NCBI GenBank assembly: GCA_964527775.1
Contig: CAZGQS010000005.1
Coordinates: 1 to 64,000, forward strand
Direction: 5' to 3'
Length of the DNA stretch: 64,000 nucleotides
DNA from: VMCP01 sp964527775
Lineage (GTDB): Bacteria; Bacteroidota; Bacteroidia; NS11-12g; UBA955
The notes under the pieces: model-generated
Told to the model about the DNA's origin: nothing
What the model saw: only the letters and a program-made list of their open reading frames with translations
Databases searched by the model: none
Shown: positions 40,009 to 50,549 of the stretch, in pieces
How positions within the stretch are numbered: the first letter of the stretch is position 1
How the letters are laid out: each line of letters begins with the position of its first letter
Program-made: the position numbers and the translations under genes

Positions 40009-40016
40009 TAACTTTG
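40009..40016 (+). promoter_or_regulatory. -7 promoter element TAACTTTG of the giant PKD gene
   Basis: TAACTTTG overlaps an in-frame TTG at 40014, which therefore cannot be the start codon; it favours ATG 40026 (or 40020). Confidence 0.55.
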
Positions 40017-40025
40017 TTAATGTCA

Positions 40026-43000
40026 ATGAAAAAATTGCAAAAAATAGCCTCTTCAATTGCAGTTTTTTGCACTTTTTGCCAATTATTTTTAACTATAAAT
40101 ACTTTGAAAGCCCAGTGTAATGCTGGGTTTTCTTATGATACGCTCCTTTGCACGGTAAAAAATATCTCGTTTTCAGCCAATTCATCTGCTAGCGGACTCA
40201 AGTATCAATGGGAGTTTGGCGATCCAGCCTCAGGCGCACTGAACACCGATACTTTAAAAAACACGAAGCATTCTTTCAATAAACGAGGAACCTATCTGGT
40301 TACTCTCATTGTGACCAATTCTTCGGGTTGCCGCGATTCTGTTTCCAAATCAATCACGGTTTATAAAAATCCAGGTGCTCAGTTCAGTTATTCGAATGCA
40401 TGTGCGGGATTAAAAACATCCTTCGAAAATAAAAGTACGGGCGATTCCATTGATAAAATCAAGTCGTATTTTTGGAATTTCGAATCAGGCAGTACGAGCA
40501 GTGATTCCTCTCCAAGTCATTCTTTCAGCTCCACAGGGTCTAAAACGGTAAAATTAAGGGTTGAATCTAAGTCGGGCTGCAAAGATTCGTCATCGGTGGT
40601 CATTCAAGTTTTTGATAAGCCATCTGCTACACTCGCAGGTAAGAAAGTATGTCAAAATAGTACATTTACATTTTCTGCCGATTCTAAAACTGGAGCAAGC
40701 GCTTACACATGGAACTTTGGTGATAGCTCCAATTATACCCAGCAAAATGTGAATCACGTGTATCAGAAATTGGGATGGATGAAACCTTCGCTTACGGTAA
40801 CATATACATCTACAAAATGCGTAATTCTTCTCGATTCAATCAAAGTCAATCCGTTACCCAATGCCAATTTTGACATCGTAAATGATACCCAATGTTTTAA
40901 TGGGAATGAAGTTTGTGTAAAGCTCAAACACGACCAGAGCATCACAAAACGTAACGTCATTTTCGATGATGGTTTTAACGATGATTTTTCATCCATCAAA
41001 GATTCCATCATTTGCCATAAATACATTGATAAAGATGGTGGGACCTATAGCATTACCGTAGAGTTGACCGATTCTAATTCGTGTTCCAGGACGGTGAAAA
41101 AAGATTCAGTGGTGATCATTTATCCGCAGTTAAAAGCTTCTTTTTCTCATCCATCTTCTGTTGGATGTTTTGGATTAGGAGTTAAATTTCAAAATACGTC
41201 TAACAGAGATTCAGCTGCAGTAAAAACCACCACTTGGATTTGGGGAGACTCTTCGAGCAGCAATAAACCGTATTACAGACCGAGCCACGGATTTAACAAG
41301 GACGGAATTTTCTATGTAAAGTTGGCCTTGACGGATACATTTGGGTGTTCCGATACGTTTACTTCTCCCAATAAAATTCAAAACACTTCGTACGTTGTTG
41401 ATGCTAAATTAGACTCTATTTCTAGTCAATGCGCTCGAAATAATGCTACTTTTTTTCATCAGACGCCCATTACAGGAGCTTCTATTGTTTGGCAAATTCC
41501 TTATCAGTCTTATAGTTTCCAATTTTCTTATAATTACCGTACACCGGGTATTTACAAGCCGCGGGTGACCATCAGTAAAAATGGGTGTGATAGCACGGTG
41601 ATACTTGATTCAGTATTGATTAGAGGACCTGTTGCACGAATGAATGTGGTGAATCAATTTCAGTGTCAGGTTAAAGACACCGTCTATTTTACCAATTCAT
41701 CTAGTTCTTTTTATAATGGTTATTTGCAGTCTTATTGGGATGCGGGCGATCAATGGGCACCTAATTGTGTGATCAATCGAAAGGCCGGTCAAAACATTGG
41801 GAAGAACTGCAATTTTTCAAAAGATTCTCTCAATTTTAAGCACAGATATAAAGATGGAAAAGAAGGTTGCTATAACGCAAGGTTGATAGTTAAAGATACT
41901 GTGCATGGATGTGCTGATACCGCTTATGAGCCTTTGCCATTAATGGCTCCCAAAGCCGCGGGTACCTTCACACCCAGCGATACCAATGCTTGTCCAGGTC
42001 CAGAGTTTTATAAAACCATTACCTTCGATTTGAACAAATCGGAACCTGTATGCAAGAAGCTCAATTGGTGGGTGATGTGGGATTCATTGCAGGCCAGAAA
42101 TACTTCAAATTTTGACAGCAATTGGATGCAAAACAGCATCAGTTACAACTATAAGGTAGGCGTGCCTGTAGGAGACTCAAACGGTTATGTGAGTATTGGG
42201 TTGGTCATTGAGAATGGATCTGATACCGCTGGAAATGTTTGTAGAGATACAGCCTGGTATCACAAAGCTATAAAAGTAACCAAGTTGGATGCGAAATTCA
42301 ATACTCAATTTGCAGATTCATTGCATTTTTGTCCTGGTGATTCCATCTGGTTCAGGGTTAAAGACACTGCACAAGCTGCAGGAATAAAGTTTACTTGGGA
42401 TTTTGGGGATTATAGAACACTGACTACTACCAGAGTGGATACAGTGAGACATGCCTACCAGAAGTCAGGTTCGTATTGGGTTCGATTGACAGCGGTACAT
42501 CCCAACGGTTGCACCATTTACGAGGAACGGTATATTTCTATTGGGTTTAAACCCGAACTCTTCGTTAATAAAACTTTGATCTGCGCCAAATTAGATAGTT
42601 TTAGGTTGACAGAGAACACCAAATATTACCATTTGGAACAAAATTCTGCGGGGATTTTCAGCAATCCACAGCGTTATCAAGCAAGTAAAGAACAAATTAA
42701 GTACGATTTAGGCGATGGTTCTGGCTATCAATATTTAGGCAAGAATCCTGTGATTTCATACAACAAACCCGGTGTATATGCTATTTCTATGGCAGTAAAA
42801 GACAGTATGGGTTGCAGAGATACACTAAAAAATCACCTAATTCTTAATGTTTCAGGGGTTTATGCGGGGTTCAATTTGCCGTCTGATACGGTTTTATGTC
42901 CCCAAACCTTAAAAATAAACTCTACGGCCAAAGTGGCTGATACTTCGGGGGCTTCACTTTCGGGGGATGTAATCACGGGCTGGGAATACACGTTTGGAGG

Positions 43001-46000
43001 CACTTATCCCAAGAGTTTGTTCGAAAATCCGAATCGGTATTTTGCCACCGGCGATTATCCTATCGTTCAAATAGTGAGGAACAATAGAGGGTGTGTAGAT
43101 ACGGCTAGAAAACTCATGGTGGTTGTGGGTCCGGAGCCCAAGTTTAATTTTCTGTCGGATTCAGTAGGTTGCGAACCATTGAAGGTCAAATTTGACAATC
43201 TAAGTAAGAATGCAGATGAGTATATTTGGCGTTTTAATGACAAGAATAACAATGTATTAACCACCAAGAGCGACAGTAATGTAACGCTGAGTTTTCAAGG
43301 CTATGGGTTGTATTATCCGCAATTGGTTGCCCGAGGAACCTTTGTGATTAATGGAAATAGCAAGGTTTGTGAAGCCATTTATCCAGATACTTCTAAAACG
43401 CTAAAACGAACTGTAGAAGTATGGGAAAAGCCTAGGGCTAACATGTTTTGGGTCACCAATTGCAGAAATTATACCACACAATTTTACGACATCACCAGTT
43501 TGAACACGGGTTATGTGGCTGAGAGTATGTGGACCTTCGGCGATTCTTCCATGGGCAGCGATATACTTCACCCATTCAAGGCTTGGGGCGACACTGGTAC
43601 GTATTCTGTGAGACATATTGTGATTTCAAATAAGGGCTGTGTTGATACGGTAGACCGAACGGTGAAGGTGTCTCCACCACCAGTTGCTTATTTTAGTTTT
43701 ACTTCTAGTTGCATTGGAGAGTCTACTCAGTTTTACGATTCTACCGAAGCGTTCAATGATTATATAGATTACCGAAATTGGACCTTTGGAGATGGAAGTC
43801 AAAGCGGTGCATTGAATCCCTTGAAAACCTATGCAAATGATCAAAATTATTCGGTGAATTTGGTGGTTCGAAATTCGGCGGGGTGTTTTGATACAGCCAC
43901 ACGTGATGTGTTGATTTATTCCAGACCAGTTCCAAATTTTAGCGCTAGCAGTGTGTGTTTTGGGGACTCCACAAGGTTTTTAAATAGCAGTACATCCAAA
44001 CAGGCCATAGACAGTATTTTATGGAGTTATGATGACTCTTCTTATTTCGGGGGATGGCAGCAAAAACACAAGTATAAATATCCAGATAACTTCAGAGTCA
44101 AGCTCAAGTTAAGAACCATTCATGGTTGTAAAGACAGTGTATCGCGATGGGCTTTTGTTTACCATATACCTCAGGCAAAAATTCAATTCACGGCAGATTC
44201 TGTTCAGTGTTTTACTCAGCATGTTTTGAAAGCTCAAGATGTATCTACTGTAAAAGTAGGTTCCACAACCTCGAGATGGCAATTGGGTAATGTGAATCCT
44301 TTTGCCAACTATACCACTACCAACATTTCGCACCGGTTTAATGACACAGGAACTTATGCAATGCGGTTAATTTCGGTTTCGAATTATGGGTGTAGAGATA
44401 CGGTATTTAGTAAATTTAAGATTTTACCGTCGGTCGTGCCCAATTTTAGCATTAACCAAGATTGGCAATGTTTTAGAGGTAATGAGTTTATATTCAGTGA
44501 TTTATCGTCCATCAAAAAAGGAAGTTTCACCGCTCAATGGACCTACAGCGATGGCACTCAAAGCAATGTAATTAATTCTAGTGGGAGCGTTAAGCATTCC
44601 TATAAGGATACAGGTTATCAGTGGGCTATGCTGCGAACTCTAACTGATCAGGGATGCTCCGATACGCTGTTTAAATCGGTGCGATTGCTTCCAATGCCTA
44701 AAGCGAATTTTAACATTAATGATTCAATTCAATGCATTAAAAATCAATACTTTGAATTTGCAAATGCATCGTCGATTTTCTGGGGCAATCTGTCGTATTT
44801 ATGGAGTCTAGGTAACAATGTTCAATCTACTTTGACTTCGCCAACGGCCAATTATCCCGATACTGGATACTGGAATGTTCGGTTGATTACTACTTCTGCG
44901 TTTCAATGTAGAGATACCGTTCACAAGCGCGTGAACGTGGTGGATATGCCCGTTCCGAAGTTCAGCATCAACGACAGTAGCCAATGCTGGAAACAGAATC
45001 AGTTTAAATTCACCAACAACAGCACCGATTCTAGAGGCGGAATAAAAGCGTATTGGAGTTTTGGCGATGGAACTGGAGATTCAGGTACTTCCGTAAGTCA
45101 TATCTATGCTAATTATGGAAATCGTTCGGTTCGACTGATTGCCCAAACCGTACACGGCTGTCGAGATTCATTGCGAAAAAATGTTTTTGTTAGGGCCATG
45201 CCATTGCCTGCATTTAGCATCAATGACAGTGATCAATGCATAAATAACCAGCAATTTGTTTTTACAAATCAGTCTACTATTCCTGTTGGTTTAAGCTCAG
45301 TGAGTTGGAAATTCAAAGGCGATTCCCTTTTGAAAGGAAATTCAATAGGCGTTCATTTTTCTAGAGATACAACATTTACTATGAGGCTGATTGCTGAAAG
45401 TGATTTTGGATGTATAGATTCTGTTGATCGCAAGATTGTGGTTTTTCCAAAGCCTACGCCACTTTTTGAAATTGTCAATGATTCGCAGTGTTTAAGCGGT
45501 AATCGTTTTGAATTTAAGTCCCTCAGCAAAATAAAATACGGATCCATGACCTATGATTGGGAATTTGGGGATGGAAATGGGATCACTAATTCTAATGCTC
45601 CGGTGCATAGTTTTGCGGCCGATGCACATTACCGAGTGAGGATGCTGGCTACAAGCAATAACGGCTGCAAGGATACCGTTTCAGCAGGGTTAAATGTTTG
45701 GCCCATGCCAATGGCTGATTTTACTTATAATGATTCAGCACAGTGTTTGGAGCAGAATTACTATAAATTCACCAATACTTCAAAGGTTAAGTTTGGAAGC
45801 ATGACATATTGGTGGGATTTGGGCGAGGGCAGCATTGGCGATACCTTTAACCTGACCTCCCCCGGTTATTTTTATTCGTATTCTGGATTTAAACGCGCAT
45901 TTTTAAGAGCCAAGTCCAATCACGGTTGCATTGATACGGTCTCACGTGTGGTGAGGGTAAATCCTATGCCCGTCCCCCGAATAGCAGTGAATGATTCTGA

Positions 46001-47948
46001 GCAATGTTTGTTCGGGAATAAATTTGATTTTCGAGCTCTGAGTTTTATTGACGAAGGAAGTATGACTTCGAAGTGGCTAATGATGGACGGTTTTGCAACG
46101 GCACAGAAGCAGTTTTCACATTCATTCAATAAAGATTCATTCTATTGGGTGAAATTGATAGAAACTTCCGATCAAGGTTGTATTGATTCGGTTTCAAAGT
46201 GGGTGGTTACACATCCGCATCCCATCATAGAGTTTACCATCAACGACACCTTGCAGTGTTTGAGGCAGAATCAATTCGATATTACCAATTATACCAGGGT
46301 GAAATACGGTCTTTCTTGGGGACAGTGGGATTTTGGGGACGGTAAATTGGATACGAATTATGAAGTGTCACACAAATACACCAAGCACGGAAGATATGCT
46401 ATAACCATGCGTGCCATCACCAATCATGGATGTGCAGATACTGCGACTCAATGGGTGAGGGTAGGTGCTATGCCATCTGCTGATTTCTATACGAATGATC
46501 AGGGCCAGTGTTTCAGAGATCAAGATTTTATTTTTTTAAATCAAACGAGTATTCTTGAAGGTACCTATGATTTAACTTGGAATTTCGGCGGGATTAAATT
46601 TGTGAATTCCAATCTTGACCAGAAATATACCTTTGCAGATACCGGTGGGCATTTTGTTAGGTTAGTGGCGGTTTCCGACTTGGATTGTATTGATTCTGTC
46701 GCACAATTTCTATTTGTCAATCCCAACCCCAAAAGTGTATTGCAAGTGAATGACAGCGATCAATGCATCAATAGTCAGAGTTTTGTTTTTACGGCTTCGA
46801 GCAACATCAGTCGAGGTAAAATCATTGCCCATCAATGGAACTTAGATGAGGGAGATGTGAGAATGAACGGTGGTTCAATAGAATCAAAAATGTATGTAAA
46901 TTCTGGATTTAAAACCATTCGATTGGTGAATGTTTCAGATAGCGGTTGTATGGACAGTGCGAAGCAAGTGATTCGCGTCTATCCTCGTCCTACAGCCATT
47001 CTTGGTATTAATGACAGCGCACAATGTTTGTTTCAAAATCAATACGTCTTCAATAATTTGAGCACTGATTCATTCAGTTTAATCAGGCAATGGTGGGATA
47101 TCCATGGCGAAAAGTCTGAGATATTGCCTTTGGTTAATTACAAATTTGATTCTCCTGGCTACAAGCGGATTTATTTGAATGTGGAGAGTTCTGTTGGATG
47201 TTTTGACTCTGTAAGTCGAGCTATTTTCGTGAAACCCATGCCAGATCCTGTATTTGCACCTTTGAGGGAATATTATTGTGAGGGATCTGGGAATTATCCA
47301 ATGCTTGCAATTGTTGCGGGAGGTGATTTCTACGGAAAGAATATGGTTGGTAGTGATTTAATTCCAACGGTTTTATGGAAGGATACTATAAAATATGTAG
47401 TTTCTGTAAATGGTTGCACAGATAGTTCCAGTCAAACTACGTGGATTTATCCGTATCCAAGGGTGAATTTGGGGGCGGATAGTATTTTGTGTAAAGATGA
47501 ACTGTTAGAGTTGAGCATTGACAATTGGAATACCCAATACACTTGGGATGACGGAAGTAGACTGCCATCTCGAAGAATAGTTAAGCCGGGACTGTATTGG
47601 GTAACTGCTACCAATATTTGTGGTGTGGCTACAGATAGTATTAATATTGTTTTTAGAGACCACAATTGCCGGGTATATTGTCCAACGGCGTTTACACCAA
47701 ATGCAGATGGTAGGAATGAATATTTTAGGCCCATTGTGTATGATGTTGAGGAATTGACTTATACCATTTACAGCAGATGGGGCGAGAAGTTGTTTGAAGG
47801 CACGAAAGACGATGAAGGTTGGGACGGTAGTTTCGGTGGTTTACTTGTTCAGTCAGGCAGTTATATCATCATGTACAGTTATAAATATAAGAGTGGAACA
47901 AGGTCATTGCGGGGTTCAGAGCAGGTGGTATTTCACCTTTTGCGTTAA
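40026..47948 (+). CDS. Giant PKD-repeat surface protein with type B type IX sorting domain
   Basis: About 2640 aa. A signal peptide (MKKLQKIASSIAVF... to LKAQ) is followed by some 25 PKD-like modules, seen as WxFGD turns and GCxDT strand ends. From about residue 1470 to 2400 eleven modules of about 84 aa stand in tandem, each opening with an NDSxQC-type motif (FNINDSIQC, FSINDSSQC, FSINDSDQC) and closing GCxDT, so each probably has a disulfide. The C-terminus (CPTAFTPNADGRNEYFRP, then YSRWGEKLFEG, GWDGSFGG) is the gliding-motility-associated CHU_C domain, the type B sorting signal. It should be exported by the type IX system and held at the surface, as an adhesin or gliding-related protein. 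Confidence 0.9.
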   Translation: MKKLQKIASSIAVFCTFCQLFLTINTLKAQCNAGFSYDTLLCTVKNISFSANSSASGLKYQWEFGDPASGALNTDTLKNTKHSFNKRGTYLVTLIVTNSSGCRDSVSKSITVYKNPGAQFSYSNACAGLKTSFENKSTGDSIDKIKSYFWNFESGSTSSDSSPSHSFSSTGSKTVKLRVESKSGCKDSSSVVIQVFDKPSATLAGKKVCQNSTFTFSADSKTGASAYTWNFGDSSNYTQQNVNHVYQKLGWMKPSLTVTYTSTKCVILLDSIKVNPLPNANFDIVNDTQCFNGNEVCVKLKHDQSITKRNVIFDDGFNDDFSSIKDSIICHKYIDKDGGTYSITVELTDSNSCSRTVKKDSVVIIYPQLKASFSHPSSVGCFGLGVKFQNTSNRDSAAVKTTTWIWGDSSSSNKPYYRPSHGFNKDGIFYVKLALTDTFGCSDTFTSPNKIQNTSYVVDAKLDSISSQCARNNATFFHQTPITGASIVWQIPYQSYSFQFSYNYRTPGIYKPRVTISKNGCDSTVILDSVLIRGPVARMNVVNQFQCQVKDTVYFTNSSSSFYNGYLQSYWDAGDQWAPNCVINRKAGQNIGKNCNFSKDSLNFKHRYKDGKEGCYNARLIVKDTVHGCADTAYEPLPLMAPKAAGTFTPSDTNACPGPEFYKTITFDLNKSEPVCKKLNWWVMWDSLQARNTSNFDSNWMQNSISYNYKVGVPVGDSNGYVSIGLVIENGSDTAGNVCRDTAWYHKAIKVTKLDAKFNTQFADSLHFCPGDSIWFRVKDTAQAAGIKFTWDFGDYRTLTTTRVDTVRHAYQKSGSYWVRLTAVHPNGCTIYEERYISIGFKPELFVNKTLICAKLDSFRLTENTKYYHLEQNSAGIFSNPQRYQASKEQIKYDLGDGSGYQYLGKNPVISYNKPGVYAISMAVKDSMGCRDTLKNHLILNVSGVYAGFNLPSDTVLCPQTLKINSTAKVADTSGASLSGDVITGWEYTFGGTYPKSLFENPNRYFATGDYPIVQIVRNNRGCVDTARKLMVVVGPEPKFNFLSDSVGCEPLKVKFDNLSKNADEYIWRFNDKNNNVLTTKSDSNVTLSFQGYGLYYPQLVARGTFVINGNSKVCEAIYPDTSKTLKRTVEVWEKPRANMFWVTNCRNYTTQFYDITSLNTGYVAESMWTFGDSSMGSDILHPFKAWGDTGTYSVRHIVISNKGCVDTVDRTVKVSPPPVAYFSFTSSCIGESTQFYDSTEAFNDYIDYRNWTFGDGSQSGALNPLKTYANDQNYSVNLVVRNSAGCFDTATRDVLIYSRPVPNFSASSVCFGDSTRFLNSSTSKQAIDSILWSYDDSSYFGGWQQKHKYKYPDNFRVKLKLRTIHGCKDSVSRWAFVYHIPQAKIQFTADSVQCFTQHVLKAQDVSTVKVGSTTSRWQLGNVNPFANYTTTNISHRFNDTGTYAMRLISVSNYGCRDTVFSKFKILPSVVPNFSINQDWQCFRGNEFIFSDLSSIKKGSFTAQWTYSDGTQSNVINSSGSVKHSYKDTGYQWAMLRTLTDQGCSDTLFKSVRLLPMPKANFNINDSIQCIKNQYFEFANASSIFWGNLSYLWSLGNNVQSTLTSPTANYPDTGYWNVRLITTSAFQCRDTVHKRVNVVDMPVPKFSINDSSQCWKQNQFKFTNNSTDSRGGIKAYWSFGDGTGDSGTSVSHIYANYGNRSVRLIAQTVHGCRDSLRKNVFVRAMPLPAFSINDSDQCINNQQFVFTNQSTIPVGLSSVSWKFKGDSLLKGNSIGVHFSRDTTFTMRLIAESDFGCIDSVDRKIVVFPKPTPLFEIVNDSQCLSGNRFEFKSLSKIKYGSMTYDWEFGDGNGITNSNAPVHSFAADAHYRVRMLATSNNGCKDTVSAGLNVWPMPMADFTYNDSAQCLEQNYYKFTNTSKVKFGSMTYWWDLGEGSIGDTFNLTSPGYFYSYSGFKRAFLRAKSNHGCIDTVSRVVRVNPMPVPRIAVNDSEQCLFGNKFDFRALSFIDEGSMTSKWLMMDGFATAQKQFSHSFNKDSFYWVKLIETSDQGCIDSVSKWVVTHPHPIIEFTINDTLQCLRQNQFDITNYTRVKYGLSWGQWDFGDGKLDTNYEVSHKYTKHGRYAITMRAITNHGCADTATQWVRVGAMPSADFYTNDQGQCFRDQDFIFLNQTSILEGTYDLTWNFGGIKFVNSNLDQKYTFADTGGHFVRLVAVSDLDCIDSVAQFLFVNPNPKSVLQVNDSDQCINSQSFVFTASSNISRGKIIAHQWNLDEGDVRMNGGSIESKMYVNSGFKTIRLVNVSDSGCMDSAKQVIRVYPRPTAILGINDSAQCLFQNQYVFNNLSTDSFSLIRQWWDIHGEKSEILPLVNYKFDSPGYKRIYLNVESSVGCFDSVSRAIFVKPMPDPVFAPLREYYCEGSGNYPMLAIVAGGDFYGKNMVGSDLIPTVLWKDTIKYVVSVNGCTDSSSQTTWIYPYPRVNLGADSILCKDELLELSIDNWNTQYTWDDGSRLPSRRIVKPGLYWVTATNICGVATDSINIVFRDHNCRVYCPTAFTPNADGRNEYFRPIVYDVEELTYTIYSRWGEKLFEGTKDDEGWDGSFGGLLVQSGSYIIMYSYKYKSGTRSLRGSEQVVFHLLR

Positions 47949-48082
47949 GTTATGGTAGCATAACATTCGTCATTTTAGGTATAATTTCATAAGATAGAAT
48001 AAGATTTAGTAGCACCTTCTGATGAGGAGTGTGTATGTGTTGGGGCTTATTTTAACTTTGATCTCAGGTGAATGAAAAAGGA

Positions 48083-48129
48083 GGGGCAACGGTTCTAGAT
48101 TTGGTTAACCAGCCCCTTTCTTTTTTTTA
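48083..48129 (+). terminator. Intrinsic terminator or attenuator before the 104-aa gene
   Basis: GGGGC (48083-48087) pairs with GCCCC (48112-48116), with further pairing of A and T flanks and an inner GGTT/AACC helix, followed by a run of eight or more T. It lies 135 nt after the PKD gene. A TAACTTTG at 48053-48060 just before it could start a short transcript that stops here. Confidence 0.65.
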
Positions 48130-48153
48130 GGAGTATCACTACGAGTTACACTG

Positions 48154-48468
48154 ATGATGAAAAGCAATAACAATCTAGAACAAGAAAATAGGGGTTCGAA
48201 AAATACCAGTCGAAAACTGAAACGCAATTCAGCGCTAGGAGTTTATATATTTTCTTTTGTAGCGATGATAGCAGGGGTAATGAGTTCATTTTGGGTTACT
48301 TTATTAATTCAACCCGTTGCAATAGTCTCTCTCTATTATATCTATGTTTTTAGGGGCCGTAAGATGTATCAAATTAACTCATTTCCTGTTGCCTATGCAA
48401 TAGGAATTAGTTTACATATCTTACTGAGTTTACTGCTGTTTGTTTGGTTGGTAACATCTTCTGTTTGA
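48154..48468 (+). CDS. Small membrane protein, unknown
   Basis: 104 aa: a polar, basic N-terminus (residues 1-28), then hydrophobic helices near 29-47, 49-65 and 78-100. No family recognised. Its 3' end overlaps the convergent AraC-type gene by 76 nt, which is long for two real genes; the continuous strong hydropathy argues for it being real, the overlap against. ATG 48154 is followed by a second ATG at 48157. Confidence 0.4.
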   Translation: MMKSNNNLEQENRGSKNTSRKLKRNSALGVYIFSFVAMIAGVMSSFWVTLLIQPVAIVSLYYIYVFRGRKMYQINSFPVAYAIGISLHILLSLLLFVWLVTSSV

Positions 48469-49655
48469 AGTTGTTGAATGATTTCATTTGGAGATAATGC
48501 CATGTGCTTTTTAAATGTACGTAACATGGTACTATTTGATCCAAAGCCAGCGGTTTCACCCAATGATTCAATGGTGTGTGAATGATGTTTATTTTGAGAG
48601 AGTAAGTTAATAACTTTAACCATTCGGATAAAATTTTTATATCCATGAAAACCAAATTCCTGGTAATACCTAAATAAAAACTTCAAATGGTGTATAGGTA
48701 TTCTCGTGTTTTTGCTTAATTGTTCCATGGTGAAATCATCACGGTTAAAATCTGCTTTCGAACACGCATATTCTTGTATGGTTTCCATGATCAATGTGAG
48801 ATCAGTATTCTCAGTAAATTGATTTTGTTGGTTGATTGGGTTTTTCCAACCTGCAATTTCTAATTGGTAAGGGAAAATACTCGGAGCCATTTTTTTTGTT
48901 GATTTCCAATTAGGTAACCCAATTAGGATTTGTGGTTTGGACCATACATATACCACCATCATCAACAAATACATATTTTTAACAATGAGGTGTTGAGTAT
49001 TGGTGACGATAGCTTTATCTAGCCAAAACGCAGTTATTACCTCCTTGCAAAGTAAAAAATAAAACAATGTGTATGGTATTATTTGAAGCAGCACCCAAAT
49101 TCCTGTTTCTCTTCCATGATTACCCAAAAAACTTCCTTGTGAAATACCCCTAATAAAAATGCGGTAAATCATAAATAGATAAGGAAAAGCCATGATGACC
49201 CACAATGCATATAAATATTTTGCATGAACCAGCATCTTTAATTCTTGAACCGATTGATCATAAATAAATGCAGTTTGTGCAGTTGTTGGTTGTTGTTTGT
49301 AAATAGCGAAACTAATGAGCGCGATTAAAAACGCAATTATCCCAGGTGCGAAGTGCCAATAATGATTATTCTTCCATTGAAGTTCATCTGTGATTAGGGC
49401 TCTGTGATAAAGGAAAACACTTGCCGGGACCACAAATTGGAAACCTACAAACAAGTAAAACGGGAAAACCGTAAAATCTAATACTTCTAAATTAATGATT
49501 CCCTGAGAAAAGTTTCTAACGCTAAGGGCAAAAATGATGATTGAAAGTAGTTTGGAAAGATAGGGGTTATCTCTTCCCGCAAAGAAGAGATAAACTGAGG
49601 CACTTAAACCAAGGGTAGCAATAAATAAGTTAATCCAATTTAGGCTTTCATGCAT
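48393..49655 (-). CDS. Membrane-bound AraC-family regulator
   Basis: The N-terminal half (residues 1-250) has seven to eight hydrophobic helices; the C-terminal part is an AraC DNA-binding domain with two helix-turn-helices (FTMEQLSKNTRIPIHHLKFLF and IESLGETAGFGSNSTMLRTFKKHMALSP, in part). This 7-helix plus AraC design is common in Bacteroidota and senses an unknown signal in the membrane. It follows the LytTR gene by 20 nt on the same strand, so the two likely form an operon. Convergent overlap with a 104-aa gene at its 3' end. Confidence 0.82.
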   Translation of the reverse strand: MHESLNWINLFIATLGLSASVYLFFAGRDNPYLSKLLSIIIFALSVRNFSQGIINLEVLDFTVFPFYLFVGFQFVVPASVFLYHRALITDELQWKNNHYWHFAPGIIAFLIALISFAIYKQQPTTAQTAFIYDQSVQELKMLVHAKYLYALWVIMAFPYLFMIYRIFIRGISQGSFLGNHGRETGIWVLLQIIPYTLFYFLLCKEVITAFWLDKAIVTNTQHLIVKNMYLLMMVVYVWSKPQILIGLPNWKSTKKMAPSIFPYQLEIAGWKNPINQQNQFTENTDLTLIMETIQEYACSKADFNRDDFTMEQLSKNTRIPIHHLKFLFRYYQEFGFHGYKNFIRMVKVINLLSQNKHHSHTIESLGETAGFGSNSTMLRTFKKHMALSPNEIIQQLQTEDVTNQTNSSKLSKICKLIPIA

Positions 49656-49675
49656 ATTTCGAATAAAACGTAAAG

Positions 49676-50395
49676 TTACGCAATGGAGAACCTAGAAATG
49701 AGAGTTTTTTTGCCTGATTTTGAGGCTTTCACAGTTTCCCCGTTGTGAAGTAGAACCTGATTCCCTGAAAGACTGTTTATATGTTTGATATGCACAGCAA
49801 ACGAACGGTGGGTTCGAATAAAACACTTTGGAAGTTGCTCCAATAGTTTTTTGAGATTCTTGGAAACAATATACTGTTTGTTGATCGAATGAACTTTTGT
49901 ATATGCTCCCAAGCCTTCTAAGACAGTAATGTTATTGAGATTAATAAATGTGCTCTCTCCGCGGTCTTTAACAACAAAATACTCACCTACAACCATGTCG
50001 GTTTGGTCAATTTCAAGCGCTTTTTTGCATCTGTCAATGCAAGATTCTAGATCTACATGGCTTTCTATTTTTTGCACATAATCATTTACTTGAAATTCGC
50101 TTTGATTTCTAATAATTAATGATGCCCAGTTAAATTGAGGATCAATGATCACTAAGTAAGAAGAATTAAATTTTTTAAGATATACAAATATCAATTCTTC
50201 AGACATGTTTTCTGTATCGATCAAAACCAGAGATTTTTTATTCTGTGAAATTGCTGTCTCACAATCTATAACATGACTATCGTTCAATATAGAAATGGAA
50301 TGACTACTTTCTTTTGAAAAATGTTTCCATTTGGTGGTGTTATTTTGATGAGTAATGAGATAAATTTTGATCATAATTGCACAGTTTGTTTTCAT
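49676..50395 (-). CDS. LytTR-domain response regulator-like protein
   Basis: The C-terminal 100 residues are a LytTR DNA-binding domain (INLNNITVLEGLGAYTKVH, then CFIRTHRSFAVHIKHINSL and LHNGETVKAS). The N-terminal 125 residues look like a receiver-like fold that is not clearly phosphorylatable: LVLID at the end of strand 3 is the only candidate acceptor and the Thr/Lys residues are not evident. The start may be M1 (50395) or M8 (50374), the latter giving the usual MIKIYLI opening. No histidine kinase gene is beside it. It heads an operon with the AraC-type gene and faces a TPR-HTH gene across a 154-nt gap. Confidence 0.78.
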   Translation of the reverse strand: MKTNCAIMIKIYLITHQNNTTKWKHFSKESSHSISILNDSHVIDCETAISQNKKSLVLIDTENMSEELIFVYLKKFNSSYLVIIDPQFNWASLIIRNQSEFQVNDYVQKIESHVDLESCIDRCKKALEIDQTDMVVGEYFVVKDRGESTFINLNNITVLEGLGAYTKVHSINKQYIVSKNLKKLLEQLPKCFIRTHRSFAVHIKHINSLSGNQVLLHNGETVKASKSGKKTLISRFSIA

Positions 50396-50483
50396 TCAAC
50401 ATTGCAAACTTCGGCATTGTATATTATCTTAATAATAGCCTATCAAAATTCTTATGTAGGATTATGCTGTCGGTGGTTAATCG

Positions 50484-50519
50484 ACCATAATTTATGGTAA
50501 AAGTTATGGAAAGTTATGA
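50484..50519. promoter_or_regulatory. Palindrome plus direct repeats, candidate regulator site
   Basis: ACCATAA-T-TTATGGT (50484-50498) is a perfect palindrome. Directly after it AAAGTTATGG (50500-50509) and AAAGTTATGA (50510-50519) repeat in tandem; each is close to the LytTR half-site pattern with its central GTT. It lies between the divergent LytTR and TPR-HTH genes. Confidence 0.45.
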
Positions 50520-50549
50520 TTGTAGAATATTCTCTATTACCTTAGCCGT

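Noticed and set aside
47949..48153. Small gene in the gap after the PKD protein
   Set aside because: The only ATG frames are a few codons long; the gap is explained by a promoter-like element and a terminator.
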